The notes: generated by a model not told the origin, from the sequence alone. A stretch of DNA of 15,572 nucleotides from DASYUM01 sp036001225 (GCA_036001225.1 DASYUM010000229.1:1-15572); one strand, 5' to 3'. Counted from the first letter of the stretch, positions 1 through 7,749 are shown. Numbers and translations are program-made.

Positions 1-557
1 GAGACGGGCTCGTCCAGCACGACCAGGGACGGCGACAGGGCCAGGGCGCGAGCGATGGCAATCCGTTGCCGCTGGCCGCCCGAGAACTCGTGGGGATACA
101 GCTGGGCCGCGCGTTCCGGCAAGCCGACCAGCTCGAGCAACTCCGCGACCCGCCGGCGGACCGCGGCCGGCCTCAGCCGCTCGTTGATGACGAGCGGCTC
201 GGCCACGATCGCCCGGACGCGCATCCGCGGGTTGAGGGAGGCGTAGGGGTCCTGGAACACGGCCTGGACCGATCGCCGATACCGACGGCGGCCGAGACCC
301 TCGAGCGAGGCCAGGTCCTGCCCCTCGAACCGGATCGTCCCCGCGGTCGGCGGCTCGAGTCCGAGCACGAGCTTGGCCGTCGTCGTCTTGCCGCAGCCCG
401 ACTCGCCGACCAGCCCTAACGTGCGCCCGGGCTCGATGGCGAACGAGACGCCGTCCACCGCGCGCACGGTGACGGCTGTCCGCGAGAAGAGCCCGCGTCG
501 GAGCGGATAGTGCTTGGTCAGGGCCGCGACCTCGACGACGGGGCCGGTCGGGCTCAC
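1..557 (-). CDS. Oligopeptide-type ABC transporter ATP-binding protein (OppF/DppF-like), 3' end cut by window edge
   Basis: This is the second ATPase of the oligopeptide-family importer that precedes it. It would hydrolyse ATP at the inner face of the membrane to drive import. The GTG start at 557-555 has a GGAGGG ribosome site 7 bases upstream, and about 185 codons are inside the window. Visible motifs are Walker A GESGCGKT (residues 51-58), the signature FSGGQRQ (158-164) and Walker B LVVLDEP (178-184) with catalytic Glu183. The D-loop, H-loop and C-terminal region lie beyond the left edge. The family usually runs 320-340 residues, so about 45% is missing. It follows the OppD-like gene after 54 bases, as in canonical opp/dpp operons. 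The family and role are clear; the transported substrate is not. Confidence 0.93.
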   Translation of the reverse strand, partial: MSPTGPVVEVAALTKHYPLRRGLFSRTAVTVRAVDGVSFAIEPGRTLGLVGESGCGKTTTAKLVLGLEPPTAGTIRFEGQDLASLEGLGRRRYRRSVQAVFQDPYASLNPRMRVRAIVAEPLVINERLRPAAVRRRVAELLELVGLPERAAQLYPHEFSGGQRQRIAIARALALSPSLVVLDEPV

Positions 558-611
558 CAGCCTACCCTCCGATCAGACAGGGCAGCATTCCCTGGCTGGG
601 TACCGGGCCGC

Positions 612-1586
612 TCACGGGCGCTCGGCCAGCCAGCAGCGGGTGGCATGCTCCGTGCCGACCGCGAACTCCGGCGGCGCGTCGGCGCGGCAGCGGGCCAGCA
701 GTCGGGGGCAGCGGGGATGGAAAGCGCAGCCGGGTGGAAGCGCGGCCAGGTCGGGCGGCGCTCCCTCGATGGCCGGGAGGCGCGCCGTCCGGGGCTGAAG
801 CCGGGGGACCGAGTCCAGAAGCGCGCGCGTGTAGGGGTGGGCGGGCGCCGAGAAGATCCGGCGGACCGGCCCGGTCTCGACGATCCGGCCCGCGTACATG
901 ACGGCAACCCGGTCGCACATCCGGGCCACGATCCCGAGATTGTGGGTGACGAAGATGAGGGCCAGACCGTGGCGCGCCTGGAGGTCCTTGAGCAGCCGAA
1001 GGTACTGGGCCTGGATCGTGAGGTCGAGGCTCGTGGTCGGCTCGTCGGCGATGAGCAGCCGCGGCGGCGCGGTCATGGCCATGGCGCCCACGACTCGCTG
1101 GCGCATGCCGCCGGAGAGCTGGTGAGGAAAGCTCCGGAGCCGCGCGGCCGGCGAGGCGATCCCGACCGACGCCAGGAGCTCGATCGCGCGGTCGGTGAGG
1201 GCGCGGCCGCGGAGCGGGTGGTGAAGGGCGACCGTCTCGCGCACCTGCGTCCCCACCGAGAGGACCGGGTTGAGCGAGCTGAGCGGGTCCTGGAGGATCA
1301 TGGCGACCTCCTTCCCCCGGATCCGCACCATCTCCCGCTCGCTCTTCCGTAGAAGGTCCTCGCCGTCGAGCCGCACCTCGCCGCCGAGGATCCGACCCGC
1401 CGGCCGGGGGACGAGGCGGACGATGGAGAGGCAGGTCATGCTCTTTCCGGACCCTGACTCGCCGACGAGCCCGAGCGTCTCCCCAGCGCCCACGCTGAAC
1501 GACACCCCGTCGACGGCCCGCACCGTCCCCCACTTGGTGAAGAGGTAGGTGCGGAGGTCGAGGACCTCGAGGACCGGCGGCGCCAT
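612..1586 (-). CDS. Oligopeptide-type ABC transporter ATP-binding protein (OppD/DppD-like)
   Basis: This is the first ATPase of the importer, 324 residues, full length for the family. Motifs in order are Walker A GESGSGKS (42-49), Q-loop Gln99, signature LSGGMRQ (157-163), Walker B LLIADEP (177-183) with Glu182, D-loop SLD (186-188) and H-loop His215. The C-terminal oligopeptide-transporter domain carries FHPRCP (289-294) and cysteines at 287, 293, 300 and 318. In some OppD/DppD proteins equivalent cysteines hold an iron-sulfur cluster; here that is inference. The ATG start at 1586-1584 lacks a clear purine-rich ribosome site, but no other ATG, GTG or TTG lies in frame between it and the upstream permease stop 34 bases away. 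It probably pairs as a heterodimer with the OppF-like ATPase. Confidence 0.95.
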   Translation of the reverse strand: MAPPVLEVLDLRTYLFTKWGTVRAVDGVSFSVGAGETLGLVGESGSGKSMTCLSIVRLVPRPAGRILGGEVRLDGEDLLRKSEREMVRIRGKEVAMILQDPLSSLNPVLSVGTQVRETVALHHPLRGRALTDRAIELLASVGIASPAARLRSFPHQLSGGMRQRVVGAMAMTAPPRLLIADEPTTSLDLTIQAQYLRLLKDLQARHGLALIFVTHNLGIVARMCDRVAVMYAGRIVETGPVRRIFSAPAHPYTRALLDSVPRLQPRTARLPAIEGAPPDLAALPPGCAFHPRCPRLLARCRADAPPEFAVGTEHATRCWLAERP

Positions 1587-1620
1587 CAGCGCCTGGGGGA
1601 CGCCCGGCGTGAACGGGCCA

Positions 1621-2451
1621 TCAGAGCTGGCGCAGCTTGGGGTCCAGGGTATCCCGGATCCAGTCGCCGAGCAGGTTGAAGGCGAGGACCACCAGGAGGA
1701 TCGCCAGGCCGGGGAAGAACGAGACCCACCAGGCGCTGGTGATGTAGTCGCGACCCTCGGCGATCATCGAGCCCCAGGCCGGCGTCGGCGGCGGAATGCC
1801 GGCCCCGAGGAACGAGAGCGAGGCCTCCACGATGATCACGTAGCCCACCTGGAGCGTCAGGAGCACGACCAGCGTGTTGAGCGTGTTGGGGAACAGGTGG
1901 CGGGTGACGATGCGCCAGGCGGAGGCCCCGGCGATGCGGGCCTGGGCGACGAAGTCCCGCTCCATCAGAGCCAGGACCTCCCCCCGGATGACACGCGCGT
2001 AGCGGGCCCACAGGATGACGGCGATCGCCACCACCACGTTGGTGAAGCTCGGTCCCACGGTGACGGCGAGGATGAGGGCCAGCAGGATCACCGGGAACGA
2101 CAGGGTGGCGTCGGTGATCCGCATGAGCACCGCGTCCACCCGGCCCCGATGGTAGCCGGCGACGAGCCCCACCGCGGCACCGACGAACCCGGCCAGGAGC
2201 ACCGTCGCCACGCCGGCGGCGAGGGACACCCGCGCCCCGAAGAGAATGCGGGCCAGGAGGTCGCGGCCCAGGCGATCGGTGCCGAGGGGGTGCGTCCAGC
2301 TTCCGCCCTCCGCCCACACCGGCGGCGTGAAGCGGTCCCGGAGCGCCTGGGCGTACGGGTCGGCCGGGCTCAGGACACCGGCGAGGAGCGCGGCCAGCAC
2401 GAAAATCACGACAATCGCCGCCGGGAACGCGGGGACCCGGCTCAGGGCCAT
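1621..2451 (-). CDS. Oligopeptide-type ABC transporter permease (OppC/DppC-like)
   Basis: This is the second membrane subunit of the importer. An N-terminal membrane segment (about residues 7-27) is followed by a periplasmic stretch ending in the family-typical HPLGTDRLGRDLLAR. Several hydrophobic segments follow. The cytoplasmic EAA loop, which contacts the ATPases, is visible as FVAQARIAGASAWRIVTRH. The ATG at 2451 gives 276 residues but has no ribosome site. The frame stays open upstream to the OppB stop, where GAGGAG sits 9 bases before an in-frame CTG (2505-2503). Starting there would add 18 residues and give 294, closer to the usual length, so the start is uncertain. The gene lies between the OppB-like and OppD-like genes in the standard order. 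Confidence 0.92.
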   Translation of the reverse strand: MALSRVPAFPAAIVVIFVLAALLAGVLSPADPYAQALRDRFTPPVWAEGGSWTHPLGTDRLGRDLLARILFGARVSLAAGVATVLLAGFVGAAVGLVAGYHRGRVDAVLMRITDATLSFPVILLALILAVTVGPSFTNVVVAIAVILWARYARVIRGEVLALMERDFVAQARIAGASAWRIVTRHLFPNTLNTLVVLLTLQVGYVIIVEASLSFLGAGIPPPTPAWGSMIAEGRDYITSAWWVSFFPGLAILLVVLAFNLLGDWIRDTLDPKLRQL

Positions 2452-2518
2452 CGCCCGGCGCGGCGGCAGGCCGACGTCGGGGAGGGGCGCCGCCAGCTCG
2501 GTCAGGGGCCCGGTCTCC

Positions 2519-3439
2519 TCACCCCGCGTACCGAATACGGGGATCGATCACCGCGTACAGGCAGTCCACCGCGAGGTTGATGGCGGCCACGATCACCGCC
2601 GTCAGCAGCACCACCGCCTGGATCACCGGGAAGTCCCGCGAGGTGATGGCCTCGTAGGCGAGCCGGCCGAGGCCCGGCCAGGCGAACACGCTTTCCACCA
2701 CGATGGCGGTGGTCACCAGGATGCCGAAGTACACCCCGGCGAAGGTGACCACCGGGATCAGGGCGTTGCGGAGGGCGTGCCGCCAGATCACCGCTCGCTC
2801 GGCCACGCCCTTGACGCGGGCGAGCTTCACGAACTCCGAGTCGAGGACGTCCAGCATGCCCGAGCGGAGCAGGCGCATCAGCCCGGCCACCACGAACCAG
2901 CCGAGGGTGAAGCCGGGGAGGACGTAGTGGGCGAACCCCCCCGTGCCTCCCGCCGGCAGCCACTGAAGGCGGCCGGCGACGAACTCGATGAGGACGATGC
3001 CGACCCAGAAGGTGGGGAGTGACTGGCCCAGCAGCGCGATCACCTGGGCGGCCCGGTCCACGCCGGTGCCCCTGCGGACCGCCGCCATCACCCCCAGGGG
3101 GAAGGCGAGCGCGACGGCGACCGTCATGGCGAACGCGGCCAGCTTGAGCGAGTTGGGGAGGCGCTCGCGAATCAGCTCGCCGACCGGCCGCCGGGCCCGG
3201 ATGGAGGTCCCGAAGTCGCCGGTCAGGGCGTGCCCGACGAAGGTCAGGTACTGGACGTGCAGCGGCCGGTCGAGGCCCAGGTAGCGCCGGGCGTTGGCGT
3301 AGTCCTCCTCGGTCGCCACCATGGGGAGGATGAGGTGCAGGGGGTCGCCGGTGGCCCGGGCCAGCCCGAAGATCACCACCGACAGGATGGCCAGCGCCAC
3401 CAGGGACTGGCCGAGGCGGGTCAGGACGAACCGCCACAT
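2519..3439 (-). CDS. Oligopeptide-type ABC transporter permease (OppB/DppB-like)
   Basis: This is the first membrane subunit of the importer, 306 residues. It starts with the typical MWRFVLTRLGQSLVAL membrane anchor and the family region ATGDPLHLI. Several membrane helices follow, with an EAA loop seen as EFVKLARVKGVAERAVIWRH. It ends in DPRIRYAG, a common OppB-type C-terminus. The ATG at 3439-3437 overlaps the TGA of the substrate-binding protein by one base (TGATG), which fixes the start and implies translational coupling. A longer in-frame reading to 3787 exists but runs antisense-like through the binding-protein gene and is not protein-like. The partner subunits are the OppC-like permease and the two ATPases downstream. 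Confidence 0.94.
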   Translation of the reverse strand: MWRFVLTRLGQSLVALAILSVVIFGLARATGDPLHLILPMVATEEDYANARRYLGLDRPLHVQYLTFVGHALTGDFGTSIRARRPVGELIRERLPNSLKLAAFAMTVAVALAFPLGVMAAVRRGTGVDRAAQVIALLGQSLPTFWVGIVLIEFVAGRLQWLPAGGTGGFAHYVLPGFTLGWFVVAGLMRLLRSGMLDVLDSEFVKLARVKGVAERAVIWRHALRNALIPVVTFAGVYFGILVTTAIVVESVFAWPGLGRLAYEAITSRDFPVIQAVVLLTAVIVAAINLAVDCLYAVIDPRIRYAG

Positions 3440-5013
3440 CAGCGGGTCGTGATCAGCTCGTCCAGGTTCAGGTCGTACATGAGCGAGCCCGGGTTCCACT
3501 TCGGGATCCGCTTGGCGGTGGCATAGGGCGTGTGGAGGTAGACGAGGGGGATGCCGTAGTGCTCGCTGCGGAGGCGGACGAAGATGTTGCGCATCAAGGC
3601 GTCGATCTTCTCGCGGTCGGTCTGTCGGACGACAGCCGCCACCATGCCGTCCAGCTCGGGGTCGCGGATGGTCGCCGTCCGCTCGGCCGGGCCGGTATAC
3701 TTCTCGATCAAGGCGTAGGTGCCGATCCAGTTGCGGTTGGCGATGTTGAAGTAGCCGAGCGCTCCCGGCGCCGCCCGGTCGAGCCACTTCTTGCGGAAGG
3801 CCGGATAGTCCACCGGGACGAGCTTCGGCTGGATCCCGAGCTTCTGCCAGTAGCCGGCGAGCGCCTCGGCCATGGCCCTGCCCTCCGGGAGCCCGGGGAG
3901 CTGGAAGGCGTACAGCTCGAGCGGGAAGCCGCCGCCGTAGCCGGCCTCGGCCAAGAGCTTCTGCGCCCGGGCGGGGTCGAAGGGGTAGTACAGCTCGGGG
4001 GTGAGCTTGAACTTCATGTCCGGGAACGACCAGGAGAGGCCGAAGGGGACGGCGCCGGGCTCGGCCAGGCCACCGAAGATGGCCGCCGCGACCTCCTTGC
4101 GGTCAATCGCCAGGTTCAGGGCCTCCCGCACCCGCTTGTCCCGAAGCGGGCTCTGATCGATCGGCATCACCCACCAGAAGTCGATGTGGGTATCCTCCCG
4201 GCGGAGGGAGATGGGAAACCCGCCGCGCTCCACCTCCTTGACGCGGTCGCGGCTGATCTCGACGATGTCGGCTTCGCCGCGGCGGAGCAGGGCGATCCGC
4301 GTCGTCTCCTCGGGAACCAGCTTGAACACGAGCGTCTTGTAGCGCGGGACCCCGACCCGCCAGTGCGCGTCCACGGCCTCCAGCTTGATGTGGGAGCCGG
4401 TCACCTGCTCGGCGAACCGGTAGGGGCCGCTGCCGACCGGAGCCCGGGCGAAGCCGTCGTCACCCTTTGCCTCCACGTACTTCTTGGACACGATCATGCC
4501 TTCACTCGACAGGGCCCGCGAGAGGTAGGACGGGATGATGAGGGTCGGCTCCTTGGTCACGATCACGACCCGGTCCGGAGCCGGCGTCTCGATCTCGTGG
4601 ATCAAGGTGCGGAGCGGCCCCGCGTAGCCGGTCGTCGAGCGCTTGCCGATCGCCCGCAGCAGGCTGAACTTGACGTCCTCTGCGCTCAGCTCGTCGCCGG
4701 TGTGGAAGCGGATTCCCTTGCGGAGGTGAAACGTCCAGCGCTTGTGGTCGGCCGAGACCTCCCAGCGGTTGGCGGCTCCGCCGTCGTTGGACAGCTTCCC
4801 GTCGGGGGTCACCCCGACCAGGTAGTCGAAGATCTGGGAGAGGTAGAACTTCCCGATGTGGCCGCTCAGCACCGGGTCCAGGGTCTCGGTCGAGAAGCTG
4901 GACAGTACGATGGTCAGCTCTCCGGCCGGCTTGCCCTGGGCGGCGGCGGGGGTGACGGTGACGAGACCGAGCAGCAGGACGGCGATGGGGGTGATGGCGA
5001 GCAGCCGCGGCAT
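3439..5013 (-). CDS. ABC transporter substrate-binding protein, family 5 (SBP_bac_5)
   Basis: This is a periplasmic binding protein of 524 residues that would capture the solute and deliver it to the OppBC-type permease. A Sec signal peptide is clear: MPR, a hydrophobic core LLAITPIAVLLLGLV, then an AAA-Q cleavage region near residue 25. No lipobox cysteine is present. The mature part shows family landmarks: W-x-V-S-A-D-x-K-x-W-T-F-H-L-R-K-G-I-x-F-H around 85-105, then SAEDVKFSL and PVGSGPYRF. The ATG at 5013 has AAGGAG 6 bases upstream and starts 14 bases after the VOC stop. The longer frame to 5604 is an overlap with the VOC gene and lacks a signal peptide. Family 5 covers peptides, nickel, opines, sugars and other ligands, so the substrate is undetermined. 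Confidence 0.95.
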   Translation of the reverse strand: MPRLLAITPIAVLLLGLVTVTPAAAQGKPAGELTIVLSSFSTETLDPVLSGHIGKFYLSQIFDYLVGVTPDGKLSNDGGAANRWEVSADHKRWTFHLRKGIRFHTGDELSAEDVKFSLLRAIGKRSTTGYAGPLRTLIHEIETPAPDRVVIVTKEPTLIIPSYLSRALSSEGMIVSKKYVEAKGDDGFARAPVGSGPYRFAEQVTGSHIKLEAVDAHWRVGVPRYKTLVFKLVPEETTRIALLRRGEADIVEISRDRVKEVERGGFPISLRREDTHIDFWWVMPIDQSPLRDKRVREALNLAIDRKEVAAAIFGGLAEPGAVPFGLSWSFPDMKFKLTPELYYPFDPARAQKLLAEAGYGGGFPLELYAFQLPGLPEGRAMAEALAGYWQKLGIQPKLVPVDYPAFRKKWLDRAAPGALGYFNIANRNWIGTYALIEKYTGPAERTATIRDPELDGMVAAVVRQTDREKIDALMRNIFVRLRSEHYGIPLVYLHTPYATAKRIPKWNPGSLMYDLNLDELITTR

Positions 5014-5027
5014 GGTGGGCTCCTTCC

Positions 5028-5798
5028 TCAGACCAGGCTCAGGCGGGCCCCCAGTGTCTTCTGCTCGTCGAGGGGGCCCCGCCGGCCGGACGTGGTCTTC
5101 AGCGTAGCAGCGTAGGGCGAAGGGCCGCGGGCCCGCAGCCAGTCGGCCAGTGGGGCGCGCGCGCTCCGGGAGGCGACGAACTCGAAGCGGTGGGAACCGA
5201 TCGCGAAGACGACCCCGGCGCCGCCCAGGTCCTCGCGCCGCACGTCCTCGCCCGGCGTGCCCAGCGCGCTCCGGTACCATCGGCGGACCATCTCGGCATC
5301 GTCCACCGCGACGACGAGGCTGTCGATCCCGCTGACCCCGTTCGGGTGGCGAGTCTCCCGCGGGATCCGCTCCTCGCGCGGCGTCTCGTCCTGGATCAGG
5401 AACGGCACCACTCCCCGTTGGCGGCCGCGGGGGATGGCCAGCACCCAAGCGAGCTTGTAGCCGTCGGGACGGACCCGCGTGAGGGGTTTGGGGTCGTCCA
5501 GGTCGACGCCGGCCCGCCGGAGCGCGGCGACGTCGGCGGGTAGGTCGTCGGTCCGCAGGCAGAAATCCACCAACCCGCCGCCCTGCTGGAGCGGCGTCCA
5601 CCAACGGTGGTCCGGGTTCGCCTCGTAGAACGCGATCAGCTCGAGATAGGCGTCGTCGGCCAAGGCGATCAGCGCGTTGTGGGTGCCGACGGGGTGGCGG
5701 CCACCCGGGACCACCGTGAACCCCAGCTCCCGGTACTGCGCGGTCGCCCGCTCCAGCTCGGGCACCACGACGACGAGGTGATCGATGCCTCTGAGCAT
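5028..5798 (-). CDS. VOC-superfamily protein with glyoxalase_3-like domain
   Basis: This is a 256-residue cytoplasmic protein of the vicinal oxygen chelate superfamily. The first module starts GIDHLVVVVPEL (residues 4-15), with metal-ligand candidate His7, then PVGTHNALI (36-44) and YLELIAFYE (51-59) with candidate Glu53. A second module starts around 151 with HPNGVSGIDSLVVAV, the HPNG pattern typical of glyoxalase_3 (PF13468). The family includes lyases, isomerases and dioxygenase relatives; no specific reaction can be assigned. The ATG at 5798 lies 4 bases after the LLM oxidoreductase stop, with only a weak ribosome site, so coupling is likely. Sitting between an oxidoreductase and an importer, it probably acts on the imported compound or its oxidation product. 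Confidence 0.88.
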   Translation of the reverse strand: MLRGIDHLVVVVPELERATAQYRELGFTVVPGGRHPVGTHNALIALADDAYLELIAFYEANPDHRWWTPLQQGGGLVDFCLRTDDLPADVAALRRAGVDLDDPKPLTRVRPDGYKLAWVLAIPRGRQRGVVPFLIQDETPREERIPRETRHPNGVSGIDSLVVAVDDAEMVRRWYRSALGTPGEDVRREDLGGAGVVFAIGSHRFEFVASRSARAPLADWLRARGPSPYAATLKTTSGRRGPLDEQKTLGARLSLV

Positions 5799-5802
5799 CC
5801 GA

Positions 5803-6810
5803 CTAGCGATCCGGTGCGAGGGCCGGTGCGACTTCGGCGAGGAAGCGCTTGAGTTGGCCGCGCTGATCCCACGAGGTCAGGCGCAGCGCGATGTGCTGGA
5901 GCCCCGCCTCGGCGTAGGCTCGCAGCTCCGCGATGCACCGGGCCGGGCTCCCCGCGGCCGTCCAGCCTTCCACGAATGCGGGGGCGAAGCTCGACGAGTA
6001 GTAGGCGTCCAGGAACGCCTTGCTCTCCTCGAGCGCCGCCTGGCGGTCCTCGTGGATGTTGACGTTGTGGTAGAGCGCGCTGCCCAGCCGCGCCGGGTCC
6101 CGGCCCTCGACTCGGGCCAGCGCCGCGACGCGGGCCCACTGCTGGCGGAACTCGGCCGGGCTCACCTTGTTCGTCATCCAGCCGTCGGCCAGCCGCGCGA
6201 CCCGCCGGAAATTCCGCTCGATCACCGCCTCCGACGCGCTGGCGCCGCCCTTCCAGGTGAGCCCGGTGGGATTGCTGGCGATCCAGACCGGGCACGGCTG
6301 CTGCACCGGCGCCGGAGCGAGAGTGACGCCCTCGAACTGGTAGAACTGGCCGCGGTGGCCGACGTTGCGCTCCCCGAACAGCTTCCGCAGGATGACGATG
6401 CCTTCCTCGAGGCGCGCCACGCGCTCGTGGGAGCGGACGCCCATGGCCGCGTGCTCGAGCGCCTGGGCGGCGCTCTGGGCGTCAGGGCCCCCCAGGCACA
6501 CCACCAGCCAGGCCCGGCCGCCGGAGAGGACATCGAGGCTCGCCCACTGGTGGGCGAAGAGCACGGGATGGCGGTGCACGAAGGTGGCCAGGCAGCCCAC
6601 CCCGAGCCGTACCCGGCGGGTCGCCCCGGCCAGCGCCCCCAGCAGCGTCACCGACTCCAGCCGCGGCTTGGCCAGCAGGCTGTCGCCGACCCAGACCGCC
6701 GCCAAGAGGCCCGACGCCTCCGCCTCGGCGGCGAGGTCGAGGAGGTCCCCGGCCGTGACGGCGCCGATGACCGCGCCGCGGTTGGGCAGGATCAGACCGA
6801 GCGAAGCCAT
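5803..6810 (-). CDS. LLM-class flavin-dependent oxidoreductase (luciferase-like monooxygenase family)
   Basis: This is a 335-residue TIM-barrel enzyme of the bacterial luciferase-like superfamily. These enzymes use FMN or cofactor F420 to oxygenate or oxidise small molecules. The N-terminus MASLGLILPNRG is followed by VWVGDSLL (about 40-47), RVRLGVGCLATFVHRHPVLFAHQWASLDVLSGGRAWLVVCLG (about 66-107), then the RLEEGIVILRKLF helix. RVARLADGWM and AGLQHIALRL appear near the C-terminus. This order and length are standard for the family. It starts 4 bases after the HbpS-like gene and ends 4 bases before the VOC gene, so it is tightly co-transcribed. FMN versus F420 cannot be told by eye. A Rieske ferredoxin two genes upstream could in principle supply electrons, but that is inference. 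Confidence 0.92.
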   Translation of the reverse strand: MASLGLILPNRGAVIGAVTAGDLLDLAAEAEASGLLAAVWVGDSLLAKPRLESVTLLGALAGATRRVRLGVGCLATFVHRHPVLFAHQWASLDVLSGGRAWLVVCLGGPDAQSAAQALEHAAMGVRSHERVARLEEGIVILRKLFGERNVGHRGQFYQFEGVTLAPAPVQQPCPVWIASNPTGLTWKGGASASEAVIERNFRRVARLADGWMTNKVSPAEFRQQWARVAALARVEGRDPARLGSALYHNVNIHEDRQAALEESKAFLDAYYSSSFAPAFVEGWTAAGSPARCIAELRAYAEAGLQHIALRLTSWDQRGQLKRFLAEVAPALAPDR

Positions 6811-6814
6811 CGGG

Positions 6815-7237
6815 TCAGTGGGCCTTGGGAATGACCGGATGGCCGGCGGCGGCGTCCGCGATCAGGTGATCGTTCTCGGCCGGCACCGCGCCGCTGACCC
6901 CGACGCCGCCGACGACCTGCCCATCTTCGAGGATCGGCATCCCGCCCTTGCCGAACACGAACTGGTGCGTTCCCAGCGCCGCCACGTTCTCCGCGAAGAG
7001 CATCCGCCGGGTGAAGCGCTCCTCCAGCTCCTCGGTGGAGGCCCGGAAGGCGACGGTGGCGTTGGCCTTGGCGCGGGCAATCTCCGGCGTGACCCACAGG
7101 GCCCCATCCATGCGATGGGCGGCGACCAGGTGACCCCCGGCGTCCACGACCGCGATCGCGACCTTGAAGCCGAGCTCGGCGGCTTTGGCGATTCCGCTCT
7201 CGATGCAGCGGACCGCCTGCTGGAGGGTCAGCGGCAC
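6815..7237 (-). CDS. GlcG/HbpS-family protein (heme-degrading-domain-like)
   Basis: This is a 140-residue protein of the GlcG/HbpS family (PF03928). The family is a small alpha/beta fold found beside oxidative catabolic genes; Streptomyces HbpS binds heme, while most other members have no known role. Typical features are LTLQQAVRCIESGIAKAAELG at the start, then AIAVVDAGGHLVAAHRMDGA (about 27-46). A helix rich in A, R and K follows, then GGMPILEDGQVVGGVGVSGA (about 98-117). The GTG at 7237 gives the family's normal length. Upstream, the only in-frame ATGs lie inside the Rieske gene and would add non-homologous residues. No strong ribosome site is seen, so the start is moderately certain. It follows the Rieske gene by 34 bases and precedes the LLM gene by 4. 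Confidence 0.88.
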   Translation of the reverse strand: MPLTLQQAVRCIESGIAKAAELGFKVAIAVVDAGGHLVAAHRMDGALWVTPEIARAKANATVAFRASTEELEERFTRRMLFAENVAALGTHQFVFGKGGMPILEDGQVVGGVGVSGAVPAENDHLIADAAAGHPVIPKAH

Positions 7238-7271
7238 GCTTGTCTTGCGATCGCCGCGCGCCCCGGCGGCA

Positions 7272-7580
7272 TCAGGGGACGTCCACCCACACGTCGTCGC
7301 CGTCGAGGCGGACCGCATAGGTGGGCACGCGGGCGTCGCGCCGCGGGAAGACGCACTGGCCGGTCCGCACATCATAGATCCACCCGTGCCACGGACAGGC
7401 GAGCCGGGCACCGTGGAGCGTGCCCTCGCCGAGGGGCCCGCCCCGGTGGGCGCAGGTGGTGCCGCAGGCGTAGACGGCTTCGCCGATCCGGACCAGCACC
7501 AGAGGCTCGCCGTCGGCCTCGACGACCACCGGCCGGTCGGCCGGCACCCCCGCGAGCGCCGCCACCCGGCGTTCGCTCAC
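7272..7580 (-). CDS. Rieske [2Fe-2S] ferredoxin
   Basis: This is a 102-residue soluble Rieske protein. The cluster-binding signature is complete: Cys43-x-His45, then 16 residues, then Cys62-x2-His65 in ACGTTCAHRGGPLG and LACPWHGWIYD. Length and sequence match the stand-alone ferredoxins (NirD- and BphF-like) that pass electrons to oxygenases, not the membrane Rieske subunits of cytochrome bc complexes. The GTG start at 7580 is chosen because similarity begins at SERRVAALAGVP. A longer frame from an ATG at 7688 adds 36 Arg/Ser-rich residues with no ferredoxin character. The ribosome site is weak (AGGG about 8 bases upstream). It is probably first in the operon that ends with the ABC importer. 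No ferredoxin reductase gene is in the window. Confidence 0.93.
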   Translation of the reverse strand: MSERRVAALAGVPADRPVVVEADGEPLVLVRIGEAVYACGTTCAHRGGPLGEGTLHGARLACPWHGWIYDVRTGQCVFPRRDARVPTYAVRLDGDDVWVDVP

Positions 7581-7749
7581 AGGTCTACCCTGGCCTCGAA
7601 ACGATGCCAGACCCTGACGATGGGACCGGGCCGAGGACCGAGCAGCCCTAGGACGCAGGAAGGAGGTGCGCCGAGGCGTATGCCGCATACGTTGAGGCGC
7701 GCCGACGACTGAGGACGACGGGATGCGACGGTCATCGGCCCGGGCCGGC
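7581..7749. other. Intergenic gap between Rieske and CADD-like genes
   Basis: This 169-base stretch shows no supported gene. It contains the CGTATG/CATACG dyad, a 12-bp palindrome CGGCCCGGGCCG (7736-7747) just after the CADD-like stop, and an isolated AAGGAGGTG on the plus strand followed only by a 10-codon frame. It probably holds the promoter of the downstream catabolic/transport operon, but no convincing -35/-10 pair was recognised. Confidence 0.4.
7677..7691. promoter_or_regulatory. 15-bp dyad CGTATG-N3-CATACG, possible operator
   Basis: A perfect 6-bp inverted repeat with a 3-base spacer lies in the 169-base gap between the CADD-like and Rieske genes, about 97 bases upstream of the Rieske start. 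A weaker outer pair GCGCC/GGCGC flanks it (7668-7672 and 7696-7700), so it could also fold as an RNA hairpin. The position suits an operator for the Rieske-to-importer operon. No regulator gene of a matching class is nearby, and a 12-bp dyad can occur by chance. Confidence 0.35.

Noticed and set aside
510..1352. 280-residue plus-strand open frame across the OppD-like gene, and similar long plus-strand frames at 1549-2580, 3532-5115, 5785-6834, 6365-7651, 8920-10158 and 10210-11532
   Set aside because: They are antisense shadows caused by high GC. Their products are Arg/Gly/Pro/His-rich without domains, while the minus-strand reading has full family motifs.
3439..5604. 721-residue minus-strand frame suggesting an extended binding protein
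   Set aside because: A signal peptide and a strong ribosome site mark the real start at 5013. The extra part overlaps the VOC gene in another frame.
7668..7712. Strong plus-strand AAGGAGGTG followed by an ATG at 7680
   Set aside because: The frame ends after 10 codons and has no recognisable product. The site is probably fortuitous.
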